A stretch of DNA of 64,000 nucleotides, taken from contig JAEVLN010000004.1 in NCBI GenBank assembly GCA_018350325.1, positions 1,302,001 through 1,366,000 of the forward strand. The letters are read 5' to 3'. The translations under genes and the position numbers were made by a program. The notes beneath the pieces were generated by a model, which worked only from the letters and a program-made list of their open reading frames with translations, ran no database searches and had not been told where the DNA came from. The stretch comes from Globodera rostochiensis (Eukaryota > Nematoda > Chromadorea > Rhabditida > Heteroderidae). Shown in pieces: positions 49,201 to 61,036 of the stretch. Every line of letters starts with the position of its first letter. Within the stretch, counting starts at the first letter, position 1.

Positions 49201-52200
49201 ATCATTCAAATTAAAATATGAGTTCCAATCACTTTATAGGTATTCTTTTTTTTTTCTTTAATATCGCGCTTTATTGTTTAATAATAATTATCTAAATCAA
49301 ACTGAATCTGTGCTCAAATCAATCACATCGGAAATTGTAAATATTTTCAGCAACTTCACGGGGTCAGTGAGTTTATAATTTTCACAAATTCTTTTTACAT
49401 TTTACACGAACGACACAACACTTTTTATTCATTCGCTTTTCGCTTAATGTGCCGTGCTTTTTCAAATTTGCATCGATCGCTGTTTATGTTTAATCAGATC
49501 AGAGTCCGTCCAAAACTTTTATTTTAACGGCTGAATCAAAAGATGCTGCGCAGAGTTTTTCTCGAGTTTTTATTTTTAGGAATTCATTGCCGGAATTAAA
49601 TTCTATTTAGATTAAATTCTATTAAAATGTTATTCCAAAATTAAATATTTTGAAAGCACCGCATTTTTATCAGTGTTTAAGTGATCCAAATTTTACACAA
49701 AAAGTTCCTGATCCTTCGGTTTGATCATTCTATACGAATTGTTACGTCTATTGGGTTAAGCATTCAAAATGATCTCTGATCGGCAATTGATGACAACAAA
49801 TCAATCCTCTGATCATAGCGCAATCAGTGATTTTGATTCGACTGACTGTTTTGCATTTTTAAATAGCATTTATATATTTCTTAGTAAATTGTTTGACTTT
49901 CCAACTTCAATTTTTAACATTTCCCCCAAGGCATTCGCGTGGTTTTCCGATTTGCTCGCTGATCACTCCGAAATTTTTTGGTCCCTATACTCGGTTGATC
50001 TGGACGCCGCGTTGGAGTTGCAACCGCCCGATTCCTGGGACTCATTTCCGTTGTTCCAATTGCTGAACGATTACCTTTGCACTGATCGTATGTCGTCGTC
50101 AGTTTTTGGGGCGGCACTTTTTTTTGCTTAGATTTTTGTTAAAAATTGGTAATTAAATTTGCTGGATCAAAATTTGATTTTTAGAATGATCCAATCCAAA
50201 TTTTACGATTGAGCGTTCCATCCAAATTTTGGCGTTTTCTCGAAACTAGCTAGACAACGATTTTGATTCCTTTTGCAGAAAACTTGAGGATGGGCATTTT
50301 CCACACCAAACTGATCAACCAATTTTCTCCAATGGTTGTCCGTTACATCGGTACGTTTTTAAGCAATTGCTCTGATTGATCATCAATCAATAAACAAGTA
50401 CAGATTTAATGGAGCATTCGATTAGCCAATCGATCGAAAAGAACTTCTTCAGAGAGAAGTGGGAAATGCGAAAGTGAGTGCGTCAATTCCGGCGGTCTAA
50501 AAAGCTTTATGTGTCTCCGGGGCCGGATTTCGTGTCGGAGTCCTTTAAATATGGGGACACAAAATCATTGATCAGAACTTTGTGGCCAATTCTTGTTGAT
50601 TCCGTTTTTAAGAGATGGCTGTTCAACCTCTGAGGATGTGTTCTGGAAGCTGGATGCCCTGCAGGCTTTTATTCAGGACCTCAATTGGCCGGAGGAGGTG
50701 AAAAGCGCAATTTAATGACGTCAAAATTTTGATATTTTCTTAACAAAGGAATTTGCCAAATATTTGCAAGTCCGAATGCGAACATTGGCCGCCGAAATCA
50801 TCTCAAATTGTGCCAATTGGTCAGTCATTAAGCTATTTTAAATGTTAGCTAATTATAATTTTGATTAATTTGATTTAATCACTTACATAACTACAATTTA
50901 CAATTTGTTTTTTGTGTTAAGCACTTACCAATGCTTTGATCAGCACATGCAGCGCAGCAAAAAGTCAATGGACTACGTGTTCCCGGCTGAACTTTGCGTG
51001 ATGGTCAACGTGGTGTTCTGCTGCAAATGCCGTGCCAACAAACTGATCAACGGCGCCGGCGGCGGCGGTGGCCCCGCCAATGGCACAACCACCAGCGGCG
51101 GCAGCAGCAGCAGCGATTTCCACCCGTACAGCCAGTCAAAGTTGGACGACACGCTGGACGTGCTGTTGAACGACATGAGGTGAGAAGTGTCCGTCACTCA
51201 TAATTAATTAGGGTTTGGCGGGTTTTTTCTGAGAAATTCTCGATTAACCAAACCAAAATTTAAAATTTTTTATGTTTTAAGCACAATCATCAAGGAGAAG
51301 CTGTTGTCCATTCTGGAGTTGACACTCGGCCGCTTGGCTCGATATGACGAAGTGTGCACGGGACGGGGCGGGATAAGAAAATTTTTGATTTTATGAGAGG
51401 AATAATTTGTAATTAAAAGATTTTTTGGGGCGCAAAACATTTTTTGTTGTCCCCTGAAGGGAAATCCAATCGGCGCGTTCCTTTCAATGGCGTCAACAAA
51501 GCCGAACACACTGTTCAACAAAATGAAGAATTTGGTTGGCGAGCAGTCCAGCAATATGCTTGGAAACATTGCTGGCGGTGGCGGCACTCACCCATCGTCC
51601 TCACCGCGCCCGTCGTCCGCCCAATTCCACCACGTCACGCCCGCAGGGGTCGGCCGGGGGAAATGTTTTTCAATTTTTTGAAAATTGGTGATTTCATTTC
51701 ACCAATTTTTACTCTTTACAGCAAGCGTCGGGTGCCGCGGGGGTCAACAACAGTGCACAGCTTGGCCAACAGTACGTGAGCTTCCTCCGCGCATCCTCTG
51801 AACAGCTTCAGCAAGTGATTGCGGACGAAGTTTGGATCAACCGCCTGTTGGAAGTTGGTTCAATGAAAAGAAGGGAGATGAAGATGATGTTGAGAGTGAT
51901 CCGTCCCGACCCGGATCACATGAGTTATGGGGTCTGATCAGATTAAATAAAATTCCCCTGAACCGGGCTCTGGGTGTGGACCTACATTGTGATCATTGTC
52001 TGAGCATGAACATGACGAGTAGCAGCTGATCATGCTGAGAGCAAACCCTTGGGTCACATTGAAACATTGATCAGATACCACCAAATTTTTTGGTTTGAAG
52101 AAATGAATCATTTTTACATTAGGAATGGTACGATGGTCAAATGCAAATGTTGAACGAATGGCTTACGGTATGTGAGGCACAGAGAAATTCTCTTCGAGGA

Positions 52201-52717
52201 ATCAATCACTTATGTATACTGTATGCATATTTTTGTACAGGAACGGCTTCAACAATCACTTTCAAACACTCAACTAACCAGCCTACTGCTTATCATAAAG
52301 GTATTTTGGCACTGGTAATTAATATGTGATTTCCAATTCATTTGAAATATAATTGTTTAAACATTTTGTTTAATTTTTTTTTGTCACATAGAAAATTTAT
52401 TCCGACTTTGAATTGCATGGCATTGACGAAGAACGGCTGAACAACAAATGCTATCAGTCAATTCAGCGGCGATTGAAGTTGGAGGAGACGAATTCGGCAC
52501 TGAACGACTCGTCGTCGAGCAGTAGCAGCAGAACAGCGCCGCATTTGTCCGGTCCAGGACGCGGGTTCACAGCCGGAAGCACATTGTAATGTTTTGTATT
52601 AGCCGTTTTTGAACAAAATTATATTTATTATTTTTATTTTCAAAATTCAGATTCAATAATTCCGCTGCAATTGTTGAAGAAGCCGGTTCAAAAGTTCGTG
52701 CCATATTTGGCAAATGA
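40260..52717 (+). CDS. unc-31: Calcium-dependent activator protein for secretion (CAPS / UNC-31)
   Basis: I can thread 47 exons with matching phases from ATG 40260 ([18 protein letters not shown]) to TGA 52715-52717, 1477 residues, the expected CAPS size. Order: acidic/Ser-rich N-terminus (40260-42419); conserved [20 protein letters not shown] start (42490); [20 protein letters not shown] (43380); C2-like region (45119-46132, [24 protein letters not shown]); PH domain (46263-47213: [41 protein letters not shown]); then the MUN/Munc13-homology region to 51853 ([59 protein letters not shown]). CAPS primes dense-core vesicles for calcium-triggered release of neuropeptides and binds PIP2 and SNAREs. 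Gly/Ser insertions (51060-51110; 52505-52560) are not in the vertebrate protein. Intron 2 holds a 22-bp minisatellite. Confidence 0.97.
40978..41512. repeat. 22-bp tandem repeat, about 24 copies
   Basis: Unit GTGATCTGGCCCCTAATGAG plus TC, TG or CC, very regular, inside CAPS intron 2 (40873-41905). Variant units (GTGG, GCCG) appear at intervals, suggesting higher-order duplication of blocks. Confidence 0.97.
42075..42285. repeat. About 52-bp repeat, four copies, next to a CAPS exon
   Basis: Units with CTCGATCAGAAAATC, GATCACTGTTCCAG and AATTAGCCAAATCGGT in CAPS intron 3. The last unit's CTGTTCCAG forms the splice acceptor of the exon at 42286, so each copy carries a potential acceptor. Confidence 0.8.
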
Positions 52718-53565
52718 ATGCTTTGATTGCCAAAAGCCTTTTGAAGTTGAACGTATAGATAATAAATAAATAAAAAATATATTATCACCATTTTGATCAC
52801 ATTTCACTTGGAATTTTTAATAAATATTTAATAAATTTATAATTCCTTTATAACATCTGGAGAAGTCTGGGCACTGTCAAAAGTCGAGAAGCCCCTAAAG
52901 CCAAACTCAGAAGCCCAAAACCGGCACAAATTTAATTGAAACAAATTTCACAGCCAATTATAATTGTAAAAGTGGTTTTTTAATTGTGTCGTTAATAATT
53001 TGCCGAAACTATTGGGTAATAATAATATTCATTTTTTCGCTGAAACCCATTTTTCCCAACAAAAGACAAAAGCAAATTCAGTATTATTTTTATTACAAAT
53101 TCTTTTGGTAAACGATTTACTGTATGAATTGAATAATGCTAATGCGTTGATGTTGCTTCTCTCTGCAAAAAAAACCCACTTTCTCACGCCCCTCCCCCGC
53201 CCCCCCCCGGCTATTCCATCTTAAAGTTTATTTAAGTCACATTATCACTAACTAAAATCTTTAGGATTTGCAATGGACCAATGTCATCCATCGGTTGGTC
53301 TTCCGATCACTTTCCACCGATGGTTTCTAGTTCGTCTTCCATTTGAACAACTTATTCTGACCCTGATTAAATTCCCTACAGATTAAAGTCGTTTTAACAC
53401 CGATTTTTGAATTCCAATTCATCTTCTATAATTTGATACCTGAATTCTAATTTAAACCGGATTTTTGAATTCAAATTTCATCTTCTATGATTTGATCTTT
53501 TTTCCCATGAAATGATCAGTCAAATTTTAAACCGGATTATTTTTTGTATTATAGGGAGATACAGT
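52718..53565. other. Intergenic region downstream of CAPS
   Basis: AT-rich. AATAAA motifs occur at about 52760 and 52818. A C-run lies at about 53194-53208. Repeated words (GATTTTTGAATTC, CATCTTCTATAATTTGAT) occur at 53395-53510. No gene is seen. Confidence 0.5.
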
Positions 53566-54184
53566 ATGAATACTTACGACATTCGACAAGCAGTTGACGG
53601 CAGCAATATCGTGGAACTTTGGCCGGGAGGTAATTCTTATAAATTGGCTGCTTCTCTGCAAGTGCCGGCCCATATGAACGATTTCGACAAAATTACGATC
53701 AGGTAATTTTAATTTTATGGATAAATTAATTACAAATTTTAAAATCGGTTTTTTAAATAGAAACGTCATATAATATTGTTTGACAAAATGTTTTAAATTA
53801 CTGTAGGTAAACATTATTGTCCCATAATCTTAGCGTTTTAGTCATGTGGACGATGAAGTGGGGATTTTTCAACAGCTTCGGACTGCTTTGAGCGGGCTTG
53901 GCGTGGTGATCAACACTGACGGCACCAAACACAGCAGTTGGCAACAGATCAGATCGTTTTGGCCAATCCTTGCTCCGCACATTTGCAAATTAGCTCTCGA
54001 CGGGACCGACAGTCTCCGCGGCGTGCGACAATACATTTCAAGCACCGCTCTCGACGACTGCGAAAATCTCCGCTTCATGGACGTCAACCAATTCCCGAAA
54101 GGGCCTGTAGTTCCTGACGACCATCCTGTTGCTTCGGAACAGGCGCTTTTCAAACGTTTCTCTACAAATATCTTAAAGTTGTGA
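53566..54184 (+). CDS. Unrecognised protein, two exons (possibly the 3' part of a longer gene)
   Basis: Exons 53566-53702 and 53842-54184 join in phase (ITIR|SHVDDEVG). The product starts MNTYDIRQAVDGSNIVELWP and ends SEQALFKRFSTNILKL, about 160 residues, with no signal peptide or membrane segment. A splice-acceptor-like ATTATAG ends at 53553 and the frame is open through it, so an upstream exon is possible. Composition and codon use match the neighbours, and AAATAAAA occurs about 40 bp after the stop. I do not recognise the family. Confidence 0.6.
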
Positions 54185-55018
54185 CGGCATATTTTTATGT
54201 TTTTGAACATAATTACCTATTTTGAAATAAAAAAAACGATGTATTTTTCTTGAGTTTTATTTTAAGGAATTCACTGCCGGAAACGATCGAGAAAATATTT
54301 ATATGAAAGCTCTTGGTGAATAGAAGCTATCTTCAAACAAAAGCTAATCAAAACAAATAAGACCGCAAAAAGAGTTGTGGCCAGAAAAGCCCACAAATTT
54401 TACTTTTTGGCCATAACTTTTTTAAGCTTTGTCCAATCACAAAGCTACAGCTTAATGATAGCTTTGAATTCTCAAGGCTTTTATGTGGTAGGTGCCTCGC
54501 CCAAATCTGTTAAGTTTGGAAAAAGTTATAACCAAAATTCGGCACTCAAAACATTTAAATTCGTACCGGTATGCGTTCAGGCATTTTGAATTTTGGCAAT
54601 TTATTATTTTTTGTCATAATGTTTTAATTCTTTTACAACAAAAATCGTTGAAATTTACACAAAACGTTTATTGATAGAGCTCGGAACTTTGATAAAGCCG
54701 GGCCGTCCCGGAATTTCTCAGCTTATAGACTCAGCCTTCTTCGAAATTCGAATTAATATTTCTCCATATTATGTACCTAAAATAATTCAATAAATCCAAC
54801 TTAAAATCTTGTCCAAATCTTTTGATTTTGAATCGCCTTAAAACAGATTTTTTTGTTGTTTTCTCGGCTTTGCCTACATATTTTGACCACTCGGTCTCTC
54901 ACAAACACACGGAAACGGTGTACCACCGTTTTATTTTAGTTTGCTAAAATTACGTAATGTTCTGTGTTAGATGATTTATCTTTAACTCTTAGTGGGTTGA
55001 TATATTTGAGCTTTAATA
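54185..55018. other. Intergenic region with a dispersed repeat
   Basis: 54406-54550 (GGCCATAACTTTTTTAAG, CAAAGCTACAGCTTAATGAT, CTGTTAAGTTTGG) resembles 23705-23830 inside the TIR element of the papilin intron, so it is probably a related or decayed transposon copy. The rest is AT-rich with no gene. Confidence 0.5.
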
Positions 55019-58000
55019 ATGCAATCGTCGATGGCTGAGACCGGTGAACAGCAACGGCTGAGGTACGCACTTTGTGTCGGCGTTGTGGGCGACGAATGTC
55101 AACTGATTTTTGCGGACGATTTGTCTTCCGTGACATTGCGTCCACGAATTGGCGAGTGTCGCTTGGGGCGATGGTTTCGCATGGCTTCTTTGCCTGATCA
55201 ATATCAGCATTTTTCATTGCTTGAACACGAAAATGGCCCATTTACAACGCGTGTGGTTGGCGACGGCTTTTCAAAAAGGGTTCAGGTTTGTTATTTTGTT
55301 TAAAATTTTAATTTAGCTTTTCCAAATCCGGGTATTTCGAAGAAATGCCGACTTCTCGGCGATTTTTTCTTCTTCAATTTAGATAAATTAGTAATAGAGA
55401 GTCAAAAACAGTTAAATTTACTAATTTTTCTTATGAATAAGAAAGAGACGACATTTTACCACAAATTTGTGTGCCTGATACAAAAAATCCCTACAAATTG
55501 AACACTCCCCCACCCCCCCCCCCAAAAAGTCACGGTTTGGCTATGCCTTTGCGTACATTTTCTTCCTTGGCATTGAAATATAAGAATTTTTTTCTCCGAT
55601 TTTAAAGAGAAAACAAAATTTTTTAGGTCCAATTGCCCATTTGTTTTGTGCCTGATCTTTCTGCCTTCGGGTGGCACGCGATGAACGACGCGGACCGCAA
55701 CAAATTTTATTCGCCTCATCTTGAGAAAGCCGGTCAGGTTTGGGCCATGCTGGACTGGAGCCGAATTGAACCAGGACATCGCTACGAGGCATTGTTGAGC
55801 GTGTATGTGCATTTTGATAATTTGAATTCATTTGAAAATTCACAAAAATTCAATCTTTGACAGCATTTTCAACAGTTACAACAAATTCTTTTTTAGTGAA
55901 ATTGATTCCATTCGTCAGCTTCCCCGTTGGACACTGGACTCCGCTGATGACATACTCGGCTTTTCCAAACTTTTTGCGAAGGTTTGTGCATCAAAGCAGT
56001 CCAAATTTAACTGTTTTATAAATTTCCTCTGATTGTAATAACCATCTAAATTGCAAAAATTGTCTAATTTTTTGAGGTTCGAATGAATTTTTATGAAATT
56101 TCCCCTTTACACTGAGGCGGACGTCCAAAATTTAAAAAACATATTTTATGCTTAAGACTGGCTCTTTTGGCGTCCCAACTTCCGCTGGCGTTGTGTTGCG
56201 CATTTTGCCGGAATATGACAGAAATGGCCATTGTTTGGTGACCATCCGGCGCCATGTTGACGCGCGCTTGGCATTCGGTCGAATTTGGAATCAAAATTTG
56301 TCGGTTGGGGACATCGTTGACTTTGTGTGCATGTGAGAACATTTAAATAATTTATAATTTGTCACCAAAATGTTTGGACGCTATTTTTAGTAGAATTAAT
56401 AAAAGCGGACACATTTTTCCATTTTTAATAGCAAATAAACAAAAGGCGGAATTAATTTACATCTTCAACTTCACTAGGGAAGGTATTCAGGTGACCGTGG
56501 GACTTCGGGATGATTTTGGTATCAAAAAATAGCTAATTTTCAGGAAAAATTTTTAAGACATTTTTTAGCTGCTAAATAAGCCCCGTAGGGGAGATATGAG
56601 GCTTTAAAGTTTATGAGCCATCACAACATTTTGATTTGATGTAAAGCATCCATCGGCTTCGGTGACGCAGTGCCTCTGCGCTCCGTTCACTTTTTGCCCT
56701 GCAGGGGTTCAAACCCTGTTGGTGCAGATCGATTTTTTATGATTTAAAAACATTTTTTTTTGCTTTAGAAGCTTCGAATTTTTTTTGTTAAACATTTTTC
56801 GACACTTCTTTAGACTAGGGGTTGACGATTTTCACGAATAGGAAGAAGTTGAAAATTTTCTCAAGTGAGGTCGCAAAACCATAGGGAGGACCCTTTTGGT
56901 TTCTAAAAAAAATTTTTTTTCCCTAAAATTTCGACCGATTAAAAAACGATTTTGTGTGTGGAAGTGTCGAAAAATGTTTAACAAAAAAAATTCAAAGCTT
57001 CTAAAGCAAAAAAAAAAATGTTTTTAAGTCATAAAAAATCGATCTGCACCAACAGGGTTTGAACCCCTGCAGGGCAAAAAGTGAGCGGAGCGCAGAGGCA
57101 CTGCGTCACCGAAGCTGATGGATGCTTTACATCAAATCAAAATGTTGTGATGGCTCATAAACTTTAAAGCCTCATATCTCCCCTACGGGGCTTATTTAGC
57201 AGCTAAAAAATGTCTTAAAAATTTTTCCTGAAAATTAGCTATTTTTTGATACCAAAATCATCCCGAAGTCCCACGGTCACCTGAATACCTTCCCTAGTCA
57301 GTGAGACGTGTTGCCGTTCACTACCGTTGATGATGGCACTGGACATTGCCAAAAGTGTTCAACCGGACAGCGGAAAAGTGAGGGCCGTGGAGTTTGTCAG
57401 CGATGATTTGGTATGCATAAAAGTGTGGGTGTTAAGGGAGGGATTTGAAAAATGCAAATTCCTTGGATAATAAAAAAGGAAAGAGCCTCACGATTACCAA
57501 ATTACAAAAATGCCACAGTTTAAACTGCGCGTGCCGTTGAGTGCCCAGCTGTTGGCGGGCCTTCGAGACAATCGGCGAGTGGCCGGCTCATTGGAATTGG
57601 CCAACCACGGCACGCTGTTGGACGTGGACAATGTGATTGGACAAAAGCTGGCTGCCATGCCAAAAGGTGATCAGCACCAGTTGCCTTACTTTGACACGAG
57701 CGGCACCACTATTGCAGATGTTGAGGGTGGTGTTGCGGGATGTAGTTTTTATGCCAACATTCGGGCGCGCCTGTGCCTGGTGCCGGAGAAGATCACGCCT
57801 TTGTGGGTACTTGTCGGCATTGAATCTGTGGAGCGGGCGACTGACTTTGGTGGTGTGTTTTGTTTATGGTTTGTGACTTGGAGGTGTCATTTGAATTTTC
57901 TGAGAATTTTTATAATTTTTTCTTATATTAAACATTTGGTTTAGACATTGAAGATGTTCAAGCTACTACACCAATGACAGCGTCAACAACTGCAGCAGTT

Positions 58001-59283
58001 CAATCAGTTACTGCTGTTTCTGCTACCAAACAACAACAACAACATGTTGTTGTTGAAGCGATGGAGGAGGAAGGCACTGCTGCTGTTGATGAGGTTGGCG
58101 AAGAGGTCCAAGAAGCGGAAGAGGTCCGACTGGAAGAGGAAGCGCTGGTGCTGTTTACACACATTGTGCGCAGGGACCTGTACATGCGCTTCTTTGACGA
58201 TCGCGAAGGCAAATTTACGCGCAACAAATGCTGCAACCGAGACGAGTGAGTTGGGAGTGTTTTTTGTGTGTGTTGCATGTACGGACTGAAGATGAAGGAG
58301 TGGTGGGGGGTCAATAAAACCTCCGTTAGGAAAATTTTGAATTTTTTTCCCCATAGTTTGCCACCAAACTTTGACACCAGCGATCCACCAATGCCCGGCA
58401 GTTGGGCTCACATTGTGTACACAGTGGACTGCGCTCGTGACATTCAACACATTGTGATCATCGGACTTCGACCCGTGGATTTGGTAACAACCACGGAAAA
58501 TTTGGGTGCCATACTGCGCTACGCCATGATGACCGTGGTGCCGTCGAATGCACACGTTTGGAAAACACTATTGGAGACGACCCGGGTGTGCACGGTGCAA
58601 CAGCTGTTGAGCGGGGCGGCGTCTGAAGAGGGACATTTTGACGATATACCGGTTAACGGTGAGCAACAGAGGGCCAGCACCAACAGCGATCCGAATGGGG
58701 TTGGTCAGAATTAGAAGAAATATGTTGAAAATTTCATGACTTTTATTTGTTTATTTTTAAAACCCTATTGATCAAACAGGTTGCTGAAGCTGAACAGCCC
58801 GCCAGTGTTGATGACTGGGGCATTGAACCTGATTGGCAGAATGTTGAGTATGAACGGCCGCTGGTTGGGTCTCGGAATGGCAAGAATTGTACGGGGAAAG
58901 GCCAAAACGCCAAAATTGAACAGAAAGCCAAGGCCTGCGTCGATGGGTCCGTGGCGAACGATGAGAACAGCGTGCCAATGTCGTCGTCGTGGGCGGCATC
59001 AACAAGTGCACCGGCATCGCGCACACCGACTCCATTGGCAAAAGTCAATCCATCAGGTGACAAAACAACGCCGACATTTTTCTACGTGTTGGGATTTGAA
59101 CGGACACAACGATTCTATTTGTTGGCTGGCGGCCCGTATTTCGGGAAGGCATCCAAAATTGTGATTCGAACGAAAAGCAAAAAAATTTTGGCTGACAATG
59201 AGATAATTTTTGCAAATTTCAGAAATTGCTGTAAATTTTTTCCCACTTTTAATACGGGGCGTCGCTTTATGTTTGTTCTGTGA
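55019..59283 (+). CDS. Unrecognised multi-exon protein with repeated domain, interrupted by a transposon-like intron
   Basis: Exons in consistent phase: 55019-55285, 55627-55802, 55897-55981, 56157-56332, about 56393-56482 joined across the element to 57298-57411, 57519-57852, 57945-58245, 58357-58699 and 58780-59283. The end of the last exon is uncertain. No signal peptide or membrane segment. A recurring pattern of about 60 to 120 residues is seen: hydrophobic strand, RF/RFY, a CC-R-[DN]-D-LP turn and G-x-[WA]-A-x-IVYT (for example NKCCNRDDLPP then GSWAHIVYT), followed by a helix ending NAHVWKTLL. A Gln/Glu-rich linker lies at 57960-58140. The same module is found once in the next gene. Family unknown to me. 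Function cannot be given; the strand-rich, basic and acidic composition suggests a binding domain, which is inference only. Confidence 0.75.
56474..57297. mobile_element. Introner-like long-TIR element inside an exon
   Basis: 824 bp. Arms 56474-56815 and about 56955-57297 are inverted copies, ending CTAGGGAAGGTATTCAGG and CCTGAATACCTTCCCTAG. It is flanked by a TCA duplication (56471-56473, 57298-57300). No reading frame. Host codons read into it (NF) and resume in the same frame after it (SETCCRSLPLMM). The left end contains a donor at 56483 (GGGAAG|GTATTC) and the right end is an acceptor (CCTTCCCTAG|) at 57297. Splicing there leaves CTAGGGAAG plus one TCA, 12 bases, so the frame is kept (NFTREVSETCC). 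Unspliced, the frame stops at a TAG about 55 bp in. Each arm also carries a tRNA-like segment. Confidence 0.85.
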
Positions 59284-59705
59284 TTGCTGAGTCGACCAGG
59301 GCCGTCTCCAGAATGTCGAAGTAAGAGTTAGTAGCAAAAAACAACAATTTTAAAAAAAAATGCTTTCTCGTTCCAAAATTCATGTCTGGCTCTACGGCCC
59401 TGGAGTTGATGGTGACTGATTTTGACTGTGCGTATTTTGGTGACTAACAAAATTAACCCAGAAAAATTAATCACTCGATTTGTATCGCAAAAAATTGTGT
59501 TTCATTTTTTGTGTACACAATTTTAATCAAAATGAATAAATTGACCAAAATAAACAAACAAATAAATGGGTTCTGTCTGCATCATCCTACTTCGGCTCCC
59601 GGTGTAAAAGGATAAAGGTGTTCTTCTGGCCATTTTGGGCTGTGTTGGTAATTTTTATTTAATTTAGCACAGTTTGGCTCAACATCGAAGTCGGTCTTCA
59701 GAAAG
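59284..59705. other. Gap between the two related genes
   Basis: AT-rich. Possible unannotated 3' end of the upstream gene. No clear exon. Confidence 0.35.
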
Positions 59706-60321
59706 ATGGCGTTTGCCAACAAAGAGACGAAGAAACAGAAGAAAAATAGGGAGAAGAAAGAGCTTCAACAGAAGCAAAATGTTCAGCAACCGGAGAATGT
59801 TCAAAACCAGTCGTTGTCGACAATTGTGCTGTTCATCAAGAGCGTCGGCTTCGAGCAGCACATGCGCTTCTATTGCACCGAAAAGGTCACATTCAAGCAG
59901 TTCCGTTGCTGCAAGCGGAATGAGTGAGTGTTTATGGACAAAGTTTTGTGCAAAAATAATTTGTATTCGGAAAGAAAATGACGGAATCGTCCTAGTTTTT
60001 TGCATTTCTTTTTTCAGTTTGCCGGAATGTCCAGCCGTAGGCACGTGGGCACGAATTGTTTACACCAATATAAGCGACCAGCACATTCGGGTGTCATTCT
60101 TCAAAAAATTGGACTACGACGAAACTCGAAAAAGTGAGTGCGCGCGACTTTTTCTAAATTCAAATAAAAAAATGGTTAAACAAAATAATTTTACAGATGC
60201 GTTGACATGGGCGATGAAGCTTGCACGCCCTGAAAATGTGCGGGTGTGGAATTCGTTGAGTGATCAAAAGAATGATTGGCCAATGTGGCAGTTGGAGAAG
60301 ATTAACAGAAGTGTCACTTAG
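59706..60321 (+). CDS. Small paralogue sharing the domain of the upstream gene
   Basis: Three exons in phase: 59706-59923, 60018-60133, 60197-60321; 152 residues. It starts MAFANKETKKQKKNREKKEL, a Lys-rich, probably helical N-terminus (nuclear or nucleolar targeting is possible but inferred). It then has one copy of the module seen at 58150-58600: IVLFIKSVGFEQHMRFYCTE, FRCCKRNDLPECPAVGTWAR, IVYT, then a helix ALTWAMKLARPENVRVWNSL. The exon boundary inside the CC-R-N-D turn is at the same codon and phase as in the upstream gene, which supports tandem duplication. The spacing of about 420 bp on one strand would allow co-transcription. Family not recognised. Confidence 0.75.
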
Positions 60322-60366
60322 AAGGGAAATGAAAGCGTTGAAAATATTATTTATTTTTTCTTTGGT

Positions 60367-60573
60367 TTATTTTTTGTTTACTTTTTGATGTGATACTGCG
60401 CCACATTTTGTGCAAGTTAAGAACGAACCGGTCTTCATTTGTGTGCCTTCAATAAATGGAAATGGCAATTTGTGTGGAAAGCTTCGATCAAAATTTTTTT
60501 TTAGATATTTAAATTGGGTTTGCTCCTCGGGCCCCAAAATTGGGTCGTCCCTGACATGGCCACCCTCGGCCAC
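60367..60573 (-). CDS. Possible small protein or exon with CxxC motif
   Basis: Open frame with GHVRDDPILGPEEQTQFKYL and FLTCTKCGAVSHQKVNKK. The composition looks coding and the end is followed by AATAAA on the minus strand. It may be the last exon or a relic of a larger gene; I see no joined upstream exon. Confidence 0.3.
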   Translation of the reverse strand: MAEGGHVRDDPILGPEEQTQFKYLKKNFDRSFPHKLPFPFIEGTQMKTGSFLTCTKCGAVSHQKVNKK

Positions 60574-60774
60574 AACATCGTACTATTCCACTATTGGTAA
60601 AAAAAACTAGCAGCGCTTTTAGGGGGCTATACGCGTCCGAGTTAGACGCTCCGACAACGGGCGTAATGCAACCAAAGAAGGGTTGCGACATTTTTTAAAT
60701 ATTAAAATTGTTAAAAATTGATAAAGATTCAATAAAACACAAAAAAGTGGGTAGCGAGTAGGGTATAACCAATA

Positions 60775-60855
60775 TGACGCGGAAGGGATTTGAACGTTAG
60801 CCACTGACTTTTGGGGCTCCCCCCACCCAACCAACTGCGCCAAGCTACACTGAGG
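60775..60855 (-). repeat. tRNA-like pol III sequence (possible SINE head or tRNA pseudogene)
   Basis: On the minus strand an A-box-like TGGCGCAGTTGG (60842-60831) is followed about 45 bp later by a B-box-like GTTCAAATCCC (60795-60785). The T-stem does not pair properly, so it is not a functional tRNA. Confidence 0.45.
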
Positions 60856-61036
60856 AACGGGGTACGAAAATAAGTGAAAGGGAAGGAACCGAATCTTTCC
60901 GATCAGAGATGAACACGTCTCACTGATCTGATCACCTTTTTTGTTAAGCACTGATCAAAATGAGAAGCCGGAGCAGAACAGTTTTACAATTGATCTATTG
61001 CGATGTTAAAAACGTTCGCGGTTCAGTCGTTTTGTT

